DNA of 64,000 nt from the NCBI GenBank assembly GCA_020629035.1, contig JAHDEC010000016.1, positions 1-64,000 on the forward strand, read 5' to 3'. The position numbers and the translations under genes were made by a program. Source of the stretch: Saprospiraceae bacterium (GTDB taxonomy: Bacteria > Bacteroidota > Bacteroidia > Chitinophagales > Saprospiraceae). The notes below the pieces were generated by a model. It had not been told where the DNA came from. It did not search any database and saw nothing but the letters and a program-made list of their open reading frames with translations. Below, one piece after another: positions 17,610-26,251 of the stretch (position 1 is the first letter of the stretch; each line of letters starts with the position of its first letter).

Positions 17610-18413
17610 TTATTTACTTCTTATACTGTCATACAATTTTATGGTAGCAGGTAGAGGTTCAATGCCGAATTCTTTATCTAACACCTTTTTACATTTGTCA
17701 AAACACCTAATTGCCTGTGGTCGATTTCCATTTAGCATGTGCGCCATCATTTGGACGCGATAGGCTTCTTCCCATGTTGGGTCAATATTTAGTGCTTCTT
17801 CGGTTAATCTAATACTCTCCTTTGCCTGATCTTGGAGGAGTAATTCAGATAAACTAAGGTAGGCGTTTAATGCTAACATTTGCAGGTTGTCTCGTTCACT
17901 TGAAGTCCAGTCTTCATAAATTCTATTAGGTAAAAAGACTCCTTTATACAGTTTTATAGCACCCTGGAAGGCCATGATAGCCAATTCATCTTGGTGACCT
18001 ACCACGTTGTTTCCGACTTCGATTAGTGATTTGAAAATATGACTATCTAACCAGACGTTTTCCATGTTTAGCTTATAGGAGGATCCTTGTCGTTGTATAT
18101 ATTTTGTTTTGCTTCGCGAAGAAGTTTTAGGTTCTAGGATTTTTTTGATTTCGTGAAGGGCAACTTTAAAATGTTGGTCTGTGCCGTTTTCTTCCCAAAG
18201 TCTGTCGATGATTACTTCCTTGTGAAGAGCCATTCGATTGCGAGAAATTAGAAAAAACTGAAAAAGTTGAATGGCTTTATCGCGTCCCCAATTGTCTGAA
18301 ATTTCGTTCTTGTCTAGGACAATATTGAATTTGCCTAATGAGTAGACATGCAAGTCTGCTTTCTGCTTAGCCGCTAATAATTGTTCGATATGTGTATCAT
18401 CGAATTTTATCAA
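17610..18413 (-). CDS. SARP/BTAD-family transcriptional regulator
   Basis: 267 residues. The N-terminal ~110 form an OmpR-like winged helix (VYSLGKFNIVLDKNEISDNW, KAIQLFQFFLISRNRMALHK, IIDRLWEENGTDQHFKVALH). The C-terminal ~140 form a bacterial transcriptional-activation (BTAD, TPR-like) domain with a typical ending (LNIDPTWEEAYRVQMMAHML, NRPQAIRCFDKCKKVLDKEFGIEPLP). There is no receiver or NTPase domain, so this is the short SARP form. The start is a TTG that overlaps the upstream stop as TTGA, so it is translationally coupled to that gene. It sits just upstream of the phasin-like genes and is a candidate regulator of the lipid cluster. Confidence 0.8.
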   Translation of the reverse strand: MIKFDDTHIEQLLAAKQKADLHVYSLGKFNIVLDKNEISDNWGRDKAIQLFQFFLISRNRMALHKEVIIDRLWEENGTDQHFKVALHEIKKILEPKTSSRSKTKYIQRQGSSYKLNMENVWLDSHIFKSLIEVGNNVVGHQDELAIMAFQGAIKLYKGVFLPNRIYEDWTSSERDNLQMLALNAYLSLSELLLQDQAKESIRLTEEALNIDPTWEEAYRVQMMAHMLNGNRPQAIRCFDKCKKVLDKEFGIEPLPATIKLYDSIRSK

Positions 18414-18925
18414 GACTTTGCAAGCTTACGATCGATTTTATCTACCTTTTTTTGGAGTGAGCCGACCAGATCTGTTAATTGTGAAATTTGTTTAGAAAGA
18501 TCTTGGATGTCTGATTTACTAGTAGGTTTATAAGATTCAAGTTGTAATCTGTTGGATAGGTCTTCCGCTTTCGATGTGATTTGTTCTTGGATTTGGAGTA
18601 CTTGTCCTTTGGGGTCTTTAATGACATCTGCCACCATTTTAGGATAGCTTTTAGCCAGTTTTTTCCAGATGTCCATGCTTTTCATGAGGATTCCTTCCTT
18701 TTCTTTTGGACTCATATCTTCTTCCATAGAAGACATGGTAAGTTCAGAAAGTTTAGTCTGAATAAAATCAATAACATCTTTTAGTTCACTAAAATTTTTT
18801 TGATCATTATCCTGAACATGGGTGATTTTTCCTCGCCATTGAAGATCAGCATTCCCTTTTTCATCTTCATATATCTTTTGCGTAAATCGCAATAAGAAAG
18901 AAGCCGTTTGATCGTTTTTACTCAT
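18410..18925 (-). CDS. Coiled-coil protein coupled to the SARP regulator
   Basis: 171 residues from the ATG at 18925. The first ~60 have a compact motif (SFLLRFTQKIYEDEKGNADL, QWRGKITHVQDNDQKNFSEL, DVIDFIQTKL). The rest is helical and ends in a predicted coiled coil of heptads (DIQDLSKQISQLTDLVGSLQ, KKVDKIDRKLAKS). There is no membrane segment. The helix-rich C-terminus resembles the helical hairpin of PHA synthase accessory or phasin-like proteins, but I cannot name the family. It overlaps the SARP regulator by 4 bp, so the two are made together; a granule-associated sensor or partner of the regulator is a speculative but testable idea. Confidence 0.6.
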   Translation of the reverse strand: MSKNDQTASFLLRFTQKIYEDEKGNADLQWRGKITHVQDNDQKNFSELKDVIDFIQTKLSELTMSSMEEDMSPKEKEGILMKSMDIWKKLAKSYPKMVADVIKDPKGQVLQIQEQITSKAEDLSNRLQLESYKPTSKSDIQDLSKQISQLTDLVGSLQKKVDKIDRKLAKS

Positions 18926-18979
18926 TCCCAAATTAATTTGTCTTAAAAATAGATAATTCTTAACGATTGTGTTTAGAAC

Positions 18980-19007
18980 AAAAAAAGACGCTATAAAAAT
19001 AGCGTCT
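18980..19007 (-). terminator. Intrinsic terminator of the S9 peptidase gene
   Basis: On the minus strand: stem agacgcta/tagcgtct (8 bp) with a 6 nt loop followed by six T. It lies about 60 bp past the stop of the prolyl-oligopeptidase gene and just upstream of the coiled-coil gene. Confidence 0.85.
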
Positions 19008-19067
19008 CAATATTTTCTTTATGGTTGCCCCGACGCTCCTCTGATTGTCGAAGGCGAATTAGAAGTC

Positions 19068-21239
19068 CTAAAGCTTCTTAACTCCCATATTATACAGTGC
19101 AAATGCCCAAATATCAGCATACTGCTCGATCGTTTTAGAAACTGGAGTTCCGGCTCCATGACCTGCATTAGTCTCAATTCGTATCATGACTGGGTTATCG
19201 CCCTCATGTTTATCTTGCAACTCAGCAGCATATTTAAATGAGTGGGCTGGAACTACTCGATCATCATGATCTCCAGTAGTTACTAAGGTGGCTGGATATT
19301 CCACACCTTGCTTAACTGTATGCACTGGTGAGTAGCCTTTAAGATAATTAAACATTTCTTCAGACTGGTCTGCCGTTCCATAATCATAAGCCCATCCAGC
19401 ACCTGCTGTAAAAGTATGGTAACGAAGCATGTCCATTACACCTACTGCAGGCAAAGCTACTTTAAATAATTCTGGACGTTGGGTACTACAAGCGCCTACT
19501 AAGAGTCCACCATTAGAACCACCTTGTATTCCCAGATAATCACTGCTAGTATATTGATTTGCAATTAGATATTCTGCAGCCGCTATAAAGTCATCAAAGA
19601 CGTTTTGCTTTTTCATCTGCGTGCCTTGATTATGCCAGTCTTTACCATATTCTCCTCCGCCTCTCAAGTTGGCTACTGCAAAAATACCTCCTTGCTCCAT
19701 CCATACTGATCGAGTGATACTAAATCTAGGGGTTAAGCTGATATTAAATCCACCATAACCGTAAAGGATGGTAGGGTTTTTCCCGTCCAATGCTATCCCT
19801 TTTTTATATGTGATGATCATAGGAATTTTGGTCCCATCTTTTGATTCGTAAAATACTTGCTTTGACTCATACATGTCACCATCAAAATCAATGGCTGGTT
19901 TCCAAAACACATCAGAAGTACCTTCATCGGCATTGAAAGAATAAATATTCCCAGGAGTATGGTAATTAGTAAACGAATAGTATAGTTTTTTCTGCTCTTT
20001 CTTTCCGCTAAATCCACCAGCTGTACCTACACCCGGTAATTCAATATCTCGAATTAACGTACCGGTATAGTCATACTGTTTAATCTTAGAAATAGCATCT
20101 TGCATATATTCAGCAAAGATGTAACCACCACCAGTAGAAGGTGATAATACTTCTTTAGTTTCTGCAATTAAGTTCGTCCAGTTATCTGTACTTGGGTTTG
20201 ATGCATTTGTTGTGACAATTCGTTTATTAGGTGCATCAAGATTAGTCACTAAATACAACTTTGGTCCTTCATTGTCTAGTAAATAAGTATCACTGTCAAA
20301 GTTGTCTACTAGGTTCACTAATTGACCATTCGGATTTTTTAGATCCTTTAAATAAAGCTCATTCCCAGAAGTTGAATTAGAAGCGCTGATCATTAAATAC
20401 CGATCGTCTTCAGTTACAGAGCCACCAACATAACGACGTTTATTGGCTTCATCGCCTCCAAAGATTACCTTATCCTCTGATTGAGGAGTGCCTAGCTTGT
20501 GGTAATATAGTTTATGTTGATCTGTTTTTGCTGACAATTCCGAACCTTCAGGTTTGTCATAACTGGAGTAATAAAAACCTTCATTTCCATACCAAGAAAG
20601 CCCTGAAAATTTAACATCTATGATGGTGTCTTCTAGTATTTTTTTATCCGCAACATTCATGATAATCACCTTTCTCCAGTCACTTCCTCCTTCTGAAATA
20701 GCGTAGGCTAGGATGGAGCCATCTTTAGAAAAACTTAGTCCTCCAAGTGAAGTAGTTCCGTCAGTTGAAAAAGTATTTGGATCAAGAAACACTTCCTCAC
20801 CATCAGCCGTTTTTTCGTAAATGACATATTGGTTTTGAAGGCCATTGTTTTTGTAGTAAAAAGTACGTTCACCTTCTTTAAATGGTGATCCGACTTTTTC
20901 GTAGTTCCAAAGCTTCGTCAGTCTATCTTTTAATGTAGATCGAAAAGGAATCTTATCTAAATAAGCAAAAGTATGGGCGTTTTGCCTACTGACCCAGTCA
21001 GCTGTCTCATCACTCATATCATCTTCTAACCATCGGTACGGATCTTTTACTTCGGTTCCAAAATGCGAGTAAACTGTGTCACATTTCTTAGTTTCTGGGT
21101 AGTTTTTGAAAGCCATATCTTTTACTTCTGCACTTGGGGGATTGGGAATGTCTGGTGGGCTTGGTGTAGTTACCGCCATTTTTTTAGAACAAGCCATAAA
21201 GCTTATACTTAGTATAACAACTAAACTTAGGATTCTCAT
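19068..21239 (-). CDS. Prolyl oligopeptidase family (S9A) lipoprotein
   Basis: 723 residues from the ATG at 21239, chosen because it gives a lipoprotein signal peptide (MRILSLVVILSISFMAC, Cys17); the longer frame to 21380 adds an implausible leader. The N-terminal part (~60-430) is a seven-bladed propeller, beginning with DPYRWLEDDMSDET as in prolyl endopeptidases. The C-terminal alpha/beta-hydrolase domain has GGSNGG (Ser ~575), DHDDRV (Asp ~658) and NAGHGAG (His ~692), the spacing expected for S9A. It should cleave after proline in short peptides in the periplasm or on the envelope. A terminator follows. Confidence 0.9.
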   Translation of the reverse strand: MRILSLVVILSISFMACSKKMAVTTPSPPDIPNPPSAEVKDMAFKNYPETKKCDTVYSHFGTEVKDPYRWLEDDMSDETADWVSRQNAHTFAYLDKIPFRSTLKDRLTKLWNYEKVGSPFKEGERTFYYKNNGLQNQYVIYEKTADGEEVFLDPNTFSTDGTTSLGGLSFSKDGSILAYAISEGGSDWRKVIIMNVADKKILEDTIIDVKFSGLSWYGNEGFYYSSYDKPEGSELSAKTDQHKLYYHKLGTPQSEDKVIFGGDEANKRRYVGGSVTEDDRYLMISASNSTSGNELYLKDLKNPNGQLVNLVDNFDSDTYLLDNEGPKLYLVTNLDAPNKRIVTTNASNPSTDNWTNLIAETKEVLSPSTGGGYIFAEYMQDAISKIKQYDYTGTLIRDIELPGVGTAGGFSGKKEQKKLYYSFTNYHTPGNIYSFNADEGTSDVFWKPAIDFDGDMYESKQVFYESKDGTKIPMIITYKKGIALDGKNPTILYGYGGFNISLTPRFSITRSVWMEQGGIFAVANLRGGGEYGKDWHNQGTQMKKQNVFDDFIAAAEYLIANQYTSSDYLGIQGGSNGGLLVGACSTQRPELFKVALPAVGVMDMLRYHTFTAGAGWAYDYGTADQSEEMFNYLKGYSPVHTVKQGVEYPATLVTTGDHDDRVVPAHSFKYAAELQDKHEGDNPVMIRIETNAGHGAGTPVSKTIEQYADIWAFALYNMGVKKL

Positions 21240-21325
21240 GTTGATCAATTTTGCCCGAAAAATAGGAAAATTGCTTAGAGCATCCAACTGAAAAGTAGTT
21301 GTAAGCCGCTTTTTTGTCGAAAACC

Positions 21326-22222
21326 TTAGCGAATGCGAGGATATTTTTGTTTTGCACTTTCGTAGCCATCTTTCCACCATTGTTTCATTTCTGATGGATT
21401 AAAGACAAAAGAGTATTCAGTGAGCTGGGTAGGAGTGAAATGAAAATTTACTTTCACTTGATCATTATAAATGGATTCCAAATGTCCGATGAGTAAGTCG
21501 TGATAAGCGAGTTGATTATGCATAAAACTCATGGTGCGCAGTAACAAACTAAAAATGTTACTTGTAAAATGTTGTTTGGCAGGCATATGCCTTGGATTAA
21601 GTACAATGACATCGATTTCATTGGCACCCAAGTTTACCGCTTCTTCAATGGGTAGATAGTTTCCGAAACCACCATCTGCATATTCATGCCCATTTTTTTC
21701 TACTAAACTCATGAAAGGAACAAAACTTGTTGAGGCCCACATCCAATCAACAAAATCTTCGTAACCCCAATCTTGGATATGCTTGTAAGAAATTTTTCCA
21801 GTAGTCATGTTCGATACAGTGACCACAATCCTTTTTCCCGAATGCTTGATTTCCGTAAAGATATCTTTCGTCATGGTTTTGCAGATTGTTTCTCTCAAAT
21901 TCCGATGTTCCCCAAAGGTTTTTTTTCGAGTCATAAAACGCTTTACGGAGTTTAGGTGATTAATGGAAGTGCTAAAACTACCATCCTCCTTATATTTTAT
22001 TTTGAATGGATTAATATCGAAAATGTCTGATTGGGTGACGTTTGTGTACACTTCTTTAATCTCATCAATACGATTACTTGCTAAAAAGGGTATGAGTAAA
22101 CTGCCAGTAGAACAAGCAACAAAAATATCATATCGTCTAGCCAGGTCTTTAATGAGGTATTCTGCAAATCCTCCGGCCCATGCTCCTTTACTCCCGCCTC
22201 CCGATATGACTAATGCTCGCAT
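21326..22222 (-). CDS. Patatin-like phospholipase
   Basis: 298 residues. SGGGSKGAW (8-15) is the glycine-rich oxyanion loop and YADGGFG holds the catalytic Asp183 in the DGG motif. The nucleophile elbow reads ACSTG (Ser38) instead of the usual GxSxG, the first glycine being alanine; the Ser-Asp dyad is complete. It should hydrolyse acyl chains of phospholipids or neutral lipids in the cytoplasm or at membranes. There is no signal peptide. It is 86 bp upstream of the S9 peptidase and could share its transcript. A link to the storage-lipid genes ~3 kb away is possible but not shown. Confidence 0.85.
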   Translation of the reverse strand: MRALVISGGGSKGAWAGGFAEYLIKDLARRYDIFVACSTGSLLIPFLASNRIDEIKEVYTNVTQSDIFDINPFKIKYKEDGSFSTSINHLNSVKRFMTRKKTFGEHRNLRETICKTMTKDIFTEIKHSGKRIVVTVSNMTTGKISYKHIQDWGYEDFVDWMWASTSFVPFMSLVEKNGHEYADGGFGNYLPIEEAVNLGANEIDVIVLNPRHMPAKQHFTSNIFSLLLRTMSFMHNQLAYHDLLIGHLESIYNDQVKVNFHFTPTQLTEYSFVFNPSEMKQWWKDGYESAKQKYPRIR

Positions 22223-22355
22223 AGTTGATGTTTAACTTAAATGTATAAACTTTTCGAAATCTAAAATAATTCAAAGTAACATGACTTATCATACATCATG
22301 TATGTTGAACGACTTTTTTGCAAGACTTGGCTATGGAAAGATTCAAATTTACTTT

Positions 22356-23174
22356 TTATAATTTTTTTGAAATGACCTCCTTGATTTTCAATGTTGTCAT
22401 ATCAATAAGTTGTTTTATTAATTTATGAGAGCAAGGTCCAGATGTGGAATGGCAGCGTAATTCTTTAAAGGAATTAACTTTTTCTTGTTTGATAAGACAG
22501 TAAAAATTCTGCTCCTGATATTCATTACTTTCTACCATTAAAATCCCTTCTTCCAGCCGGTCTACATGAAGTAAATAGTCAGTGTTTTGGGAAGATTTTC
22601 CTACGTCTAATTCTGTAGCATTTGGAAATCTCAGTGATTGGATGGCAATAGTGTTTTTTGTTGCTTTAAAAACGCTTATAATTGGTTGCTGATAATAACC
22701 TTCGCAACCATAAATAGGATAAATACTTGAGTCATTAATTTCCACAGCTCGATTAGCACAAAAATAATCCCAAGGCGAAAAGAAAATCGAGTCACCAATT
22801 ATGCTAGCACCTAAATATTTTCCCTTAAGTTTATCTAGTATTTTTTTATCAATCTGTTTTGGTATATCTCTAGCTGCACTGAATAGATATTCGCTATTCC
22901 GATTTTTTCCTTTAGAAAACAGCTTGAGTTTTGTTGATTCTTTCCAGCTGTTTTCGGAAATGTAGAGTTTCATCACTTCCTTTTCATTAAGCGCCTTATG
23001 GAGCAGGAAAATAGTGTCATTAATCGTTTGGTAAGATAAACCAAGGATATAGGACTGGCCGCTTTTTGTTTTGTCTTGGATCTCAATAGATGTAGCTTCA
23101 GAATTAGATTGTTTGCATCCGATAAAACTCAAGATTATAGCAAGTAGGACTAAATTTATTTTTTGATTAGTCAT
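22356..23174 (-). CDS. Hypothetical lipoprotein
   Basis: 272 residues. Lipoprotein signal peptide with lipobox FIGC (Cys20) followed by KQSNSEATSI. The body has mixed strands and helices (SYILGLSYQTINDTIFLLHK; GKYLGASIIGDSIFFSPWDY; CANRAVEIND) and a cysteine-rich C-terminal part (ELRCHSTSGPCSHKLIKQLI). Not recognised. It is 34 bp downstream of queE on the same strand, but functional association is unlikely given that queE is a housekeeping gene. Confidence 0.65.
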   Translation of the reverse strand: MTNQKINLVLLAIILSFIGCKQSNSEATSIEIQDKTKSGQSYILGLSYQTINDTIFLLHKALNEKEVMKLYISENSWKESTKLKLFSKGKNRNSEYLFSAARDIPKQIDKKILDKLKGKYLGASIIGDSIFFSPWDYFCANRAVEINDSSIYPIYGCEGYYQQPIISVFKATKNTIAIQSLRFPNATELDVGKSSQNTDYLLHVDRLEEGILMVESNEYQEQNFYCLIKQEKVNSFKELRCHSTSGPCSHKLIKQLIDMTTLKIKEVISKKL

Positions 23175-23208
23175 CTAGATATTCAACGATCCTTTTAGGC
23201 TAAAAAGT

Positions 23209-23850
23209 CTAAGGTATATTCAAAAACTTGTGTGTCTGAACACTCATTTTCCACTGTGGGTTTTCCTTGCAGTAATTGATGGTTTTAATGGAATTCACTT
23301 CCCAGTCTTTACCGTCCATGGGTTGTAAGTAGAAATGGTCGAATGCTAAATGTTTATACTTGCCTGGCAAGGCATCCTTTTGTGGATAAACCAGTTTGAG
23401 CTCATTTCCCGTCGTAATAATCAGCTCAGTATTTGCTTTTGGACTTACAGTAACCCAGTCTAAAATGGCGGGCAATACTTTTGTGCCATTCGTTTCGATA
23501 GCAACTTGGAAGCCTGTCTTTTGCAGTTTCGCTACTAGCTCTTCGTCTACTTGTAAAGCTGGCTCTCCACCTGTCAGTACAATAAATTTTTCTGTTTGTT
23601 TTTCTTCCTTTGGGAACAAACTGTGCACTTTCTCGATTAAAGAATCTAGTGTATATTTTCCTCCATTGATGCCATCAGTACCCCAGAAATTGGTATCGCA
23701 GAATTGGCAAATAGCTTTATGCCTGTCTTCTTCCAGTCCAGACCAAAGATTACACCCACTAAATCTACAAAAAATAGCAGGAGTACCTGTATGATATCCT
23801 TCACCTTGAAGCGTGTAGTAAATTTCTTTTATGGAGTATTTTTTTGCCAA
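23209..23850 (-). CDS. queE: 7-carboxy-7-deazaguanine synthase
   Basis: 213 residues. A radical-SAM enzyme of queuosine/preQ0 synthesis that converts carboxytetrahydropterin to 7-carboxy-7-deazaguanine. YTLQGEGYHTGTPAIFCRFSG is diagnostic, and the cluster cysteines follow the QueE pattern Cx14CxxC (C33, C48, C51) rather than Cx3CxxC. FIVLTGGEPALQ is the SAM-binding glycine motif. The only plausible start codon is TTG, 6 nt after the ridA stop. No other queuosine genes are in the window. Confidence 0.92.
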   Translation of the reverse strand: MAKKYSIKEIYYTLQGEGYHTGTPAIFCRFSGCNLWSGLEEDRHKAICQFCDTNFWGTDGINGGKYTLDSLIEKVHSLFPKEEKQTEKFIVLTGGEPALQVDEELVAKLQKTGFQVAIETNGTKVLPAILDWVTVSPKANTELIITTGNELKLVYPQKDALPGKYKHLAFDHFYLQPMDGKDWEVNSIKTINYCKENPQWKMSVQTHKFLNIP

Positions 23851-23856
23851 TATTGT

Positions 23857-24246
23857 TTATTTATATGCACTCATTTCTATCTCAACAAGCATGCTTGGAT
23901 CTAATAAACTTTCAATCACTAATAATGTGGATGCTGGGTCAATACCTGCAAAAAAGACGCCATGAATACTCGCGACCTCATCAGCAATCTTAGCATTAGT
24001 AACATACATTCTAGTCCGTACCACATCATGTTTAGTAGCTCCTAATTTAATAAGAGCCGCTTCCATTTTTTGCAGAATATATTCCGTTTGTTTTTTGTGA
24101 TCATTTGGAAACAAGGGACCACTTTCATCTGAAGCTGTCGTTCCTGCAACTTCAATAATAGGTCCTATTTGTTTGGCTCTCGCATAAGCATATTTTTCCT
24201 CCCAAGGAGTTCCTGATCTTACGTAGGAAATTTTATGTTTTTGCAT
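23857..24246 (-). CDS. RidA family (enamine/imine deaminase) protein
   Basis: 129 residues, the usual size. The family's C-terminal features are present: VVRTRMYVTN with the substrate-binding Arg, PASTLLVIESLLDP and VEIEMSAYK. Proteins of this family hydrolyse reactive 2-aminoacrylate and related imines. The gene overlaps the end of the HAD phosphatase by 14 bp and is followed 6 bp later by queE, so the three form one unit. Confidence 0.9.
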   Translation of the reverse strand: MQKHKISYVRSGTPWEEKYAYARAKQIGPIIEVAGTTASDESGPLFPNDHKKQTEYILQKMEAALIKLGATKHDVVRTRMYVTNAKIADEVASIHGVFFAGIDPASTLLVIESLLDPSMLVEIEMSAYK

Positions 24247-24808
24247 GGTACAAAGATAAAGCTTCTACAAATGCTGGAAGGTGATCAAAGATTAAATCGG
24301 GTGGTGGACCTGCATAATCGACACCGGCATTAACTAAAACGGTTTTCATTTCCACACTTTTGCCAAACTCAATATCACTGCTCGTATCACCAACCATTAC
24401 TGATTTCCTAAAATTGATATCAGGAAATGAATCTTTGGCTAAAAAAGCCATCTCAGGACTCGGTTTACGACAATTTTGATAATCGGTAGCCAAGGATTCA
24501 CAAGTAAATATTTCGTCGATAATGCCTCCATTCATGGCTATTTCTTCTGACATCTTTTCATGGATATCAAGGATATCGTCTCTGGTCATTAATTCTTTGC
24601 CCACACCTTGCTGATTAGTTATGATGATAAATCGATCAAAGTAGGCACGAGCAATGGCTAAACTCTCTAAAACATCGGGAAGAAATTCGAATTCATCCCA
24701 ATTGAGAATGTAGCCATCCATATTCCGTTTGTTTATGGTTCCATCGCGATCCAGAAACAATGTCCAACCATCTTCAATATTGGGAATAAAACTTTGTTCG
24801 TATTTCAT
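24233..24808 (-). CDS. HAD-IIIA phosphatase, GmhB/HisB-N-like
   Basis: 191 residues from the ATG at 24808 (an upstream TTG would add 3). FLDRDGTIN is the DxDxT nucleophile motif, IITNQQGVGK the motif II loop, CRKPSPEMA motif III and MVGDTSSDIEFGK motif IV, as in GmhB and the N-terminal domain of HisB. GmhB removes the 7-phosphate from heptose bisphosphate for LPS. Canonical members bind zinc with four Cys/His residues between motifs II and III; here only two cysteines remain (FTCESLATDYQNCRKP), so the zinc site is probably absent and specificity is uncertain. gmhA lies ~0.85 kb away on the same strand, which supports the heptose role. Confidence 0.75.
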   Translation of the reverse strand: MKYEQSFIPNIEDGWTLFLDRDGTINKRNMDGYILNWDEFEFLPDVLESLAIARAYFDRFIIITNQQGVGKELMTRDDILDIHEKMSEEIAMNGGIIDEIFTCESLATDYQNCRKPSPEMAFLAKDSFPDINFRKSVMVGDTSSDIEFGKSVEMKTVLVNAGVDYAGPPPDLIFDHLPAFVEALSLYHAKT

Positions 24809-24837
24809 ACTTAGCAATAAGCTTGTAAATTTAAAGG

Positions 24838-25227
24838 ATGAGCATTCAAAAAGTGAATTTTAAATCACTAGATGATTTTTTTGACTATTTACCAGCGTCA
24901 CAATCGGAGATCGTATCGATTCTTAGAGACATTATTTTGGAAGCCATTCCTGATATAAAAGAAAAATTGTCATACAATGTTCCATTTTATGCTCGAAAGA
25001 AAAATATATGTTTCATTTGGCCCAGTGCTATCCTTTGGGGTGGGCTAACTGAAGGAGTAGCCTTAGGATTTATGAACGGTAAGGAAATGAAACTAAGTTT
25101 CCCTGAAATACAGATGGAATCAAGAAAATCTGTTGGTCGAGTGATTATTAAAAGTAGTCAGGAGCTTAATAAGGAATATATACAATCCATGATTTTTGAA
25201 GCATTATACTTAGATGACAATACATGA
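24838..25227 (+). CDS. DUF1801 family protein
   Basis: 129 residues. It matches the small DUF1801/YdhG-like family: SQSEIVSILRDIILEAIPDI, then LSYNVPFYARKKNICFIWPS, a GVALGFMNG loop and SVGRVIIKS near the end. The biochemical role is unknown. It is divergent from the HAD phosphatase with only ~30 bp between starts, so the promoters must overlap. A thioredoxin gene follows 63 bp downstream on the same strand. Confidence 0.8.
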   Translation: MSIQKVNFKSLDDFFDYLPASQSEIVSILRDIILEAIPDIKEKLSYNVPFYARKKNICFIWPSAILWGGLTEGVALGFMNGKEMKLSFPEIQMESRKSVGRVIIKSSQELNKEYIQSMIFEALYLDDNT

Positions 25228-25290
25228 CAAAGCGATGTTTTAATCTTCATCGAGTAGTATTTTAATTTACCTTTGAGGAAACCCCATTGT

Positions 25291-25656
25291 ATGTTCTGGA
25301 AGAAAAAAACAAAATATCAAACTACACAAATTACGGATGCTACCTTCAATGATTTAGTAGCTAAATCAAAAATACCAGTACTGCTTGATTTTTATGCAGA
25401 CTGGTGCGGACCTTGCAAAATTTTGGGTCCAGTTATAGACGAATTAGCGGAAGAATATGAAGGTCGAGTACTGGTTGCTAAAGTAGATACAGAACGTAAC
25501 CCACAACTAAGCCAGCACTTTAAGATACGATCAATACCCACCATGATGATTTTTAATAATGGAGAGTTGGTTGAGAAATATAACGGTCTGGTGCCTAAAC
25601 CAAATTTAGAAGAAATCCTGAACGCTTATCTAGTAGATGGAGGGGAAGAAGAGTAG
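25291..25656 (+). CDS. Thioredoxin
   Basis: 121 residues from the ATG at 25291; the upstream TTG frame adds MRKPHC and is less likely. FYADWCGPC (Cys39, Cys42) is the redox-active site and SIPTMMIFNNGE holds the cis-proline loop. There is no signal peptide, so it acts in the cytoplasm. A positively charged MFWKKKTKY leader precedes the fold. It ends 3 bp from the convergent gmhA gene. Confidence 0.92.
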   Translation: MFWKKKTKYQTTQITDATFNDLVAKSKIPVLLDFYADWCGPCKILGPVIDELAEEYEGRVLVAKVDTERNPQLSQHFKIRSIPTMMIFNNGELVEKYNGLVPKPNLEEILNAYLVDGGEEE

Positions 25657-25659
25657 GTT

Positions 25660-26232
25660 TTAATCAACAAAAGCTGCTTCAACAATCTCGCATAATATAT
25701 GTCCCAGGAGAATATGCATTTCCTGAATGCGCGGGGTTTCTGTCGAAGGAGTTTGTAAAATGATATCACAACATTGAACCATATTACCTCCAGTATGGCC
25801 CGTAAAACCAATTGTTTTAATTTGTAAACTTCTCGCCTTATTAAGTGCATTAATGACATTAGCGGAATTACCTGATGTAGATAAACCGATCAGGACATCA
25901 CCTGGTTTTCCGTAAGCTTCTATAGCTCTAGAGTAGACTTCATTAAAACTGTAGTCATTTGCCACTGAAGTCATAAAAGAAGAATTCGTGTGTAGGGCTT
26001 CAGCTGGCAGGGGCCTACGTTCTTTTAAAAAGCGCCCACTTAATTCACAGGCTATATGCTGGGCATCAGCAGCACTACCACCATTACCGCAGAGATATAA
26101 ACTACCGCCTTTTTTAATAGCGTTAATAACTAACTCAGCAGCAGATTGTAAAGCATCGAGAAGGCCTTTATCTTGCTTCAGTTGTGCAACACATTCTTCA
26201 TGCTGTTGGATTATTTCGTTTATGGATCCCAA
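25660..26232 (-). CDS. gmhA: Phosphoheptose isomerase
   Basis: 190 residues. A SIS-domain protein with LYLCGNGGSAADAQHIACEL (~46-64), the hallmark of sedoheptulose-7-phosphate isomerases, then VLIGLSTSGNSANVINAL and the C-terminal HILLGHILCEIVE helix. It starts LPS heptose synthesis. The start appears to be TTG; no in-frame ATG precedes the conserved region. The gene lies 20 bp after a DPM1-like glycosyltransferase gene on the same strand. Confidence 0.9.
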   Translation of the reverse strand: MGSINEIIQQHEECVAQLKQDKGLLDALQSAAELVINAIKKGGSLYLCGNGGSAADAQHIACELSGRFLKERRPLPAEALHTNSSFMTSVANDYSFNEVYSRAIEAYGKPGDVLIGLSTSGNSANVINALNKARSLQIKTIGFTGHTGGNMVQCCDIILQTPSTETPRIQEMHILLGHILCEIVEAAFVD

Positions 26233-26251
26233 AGGCAGTGCTTGATAAAAC

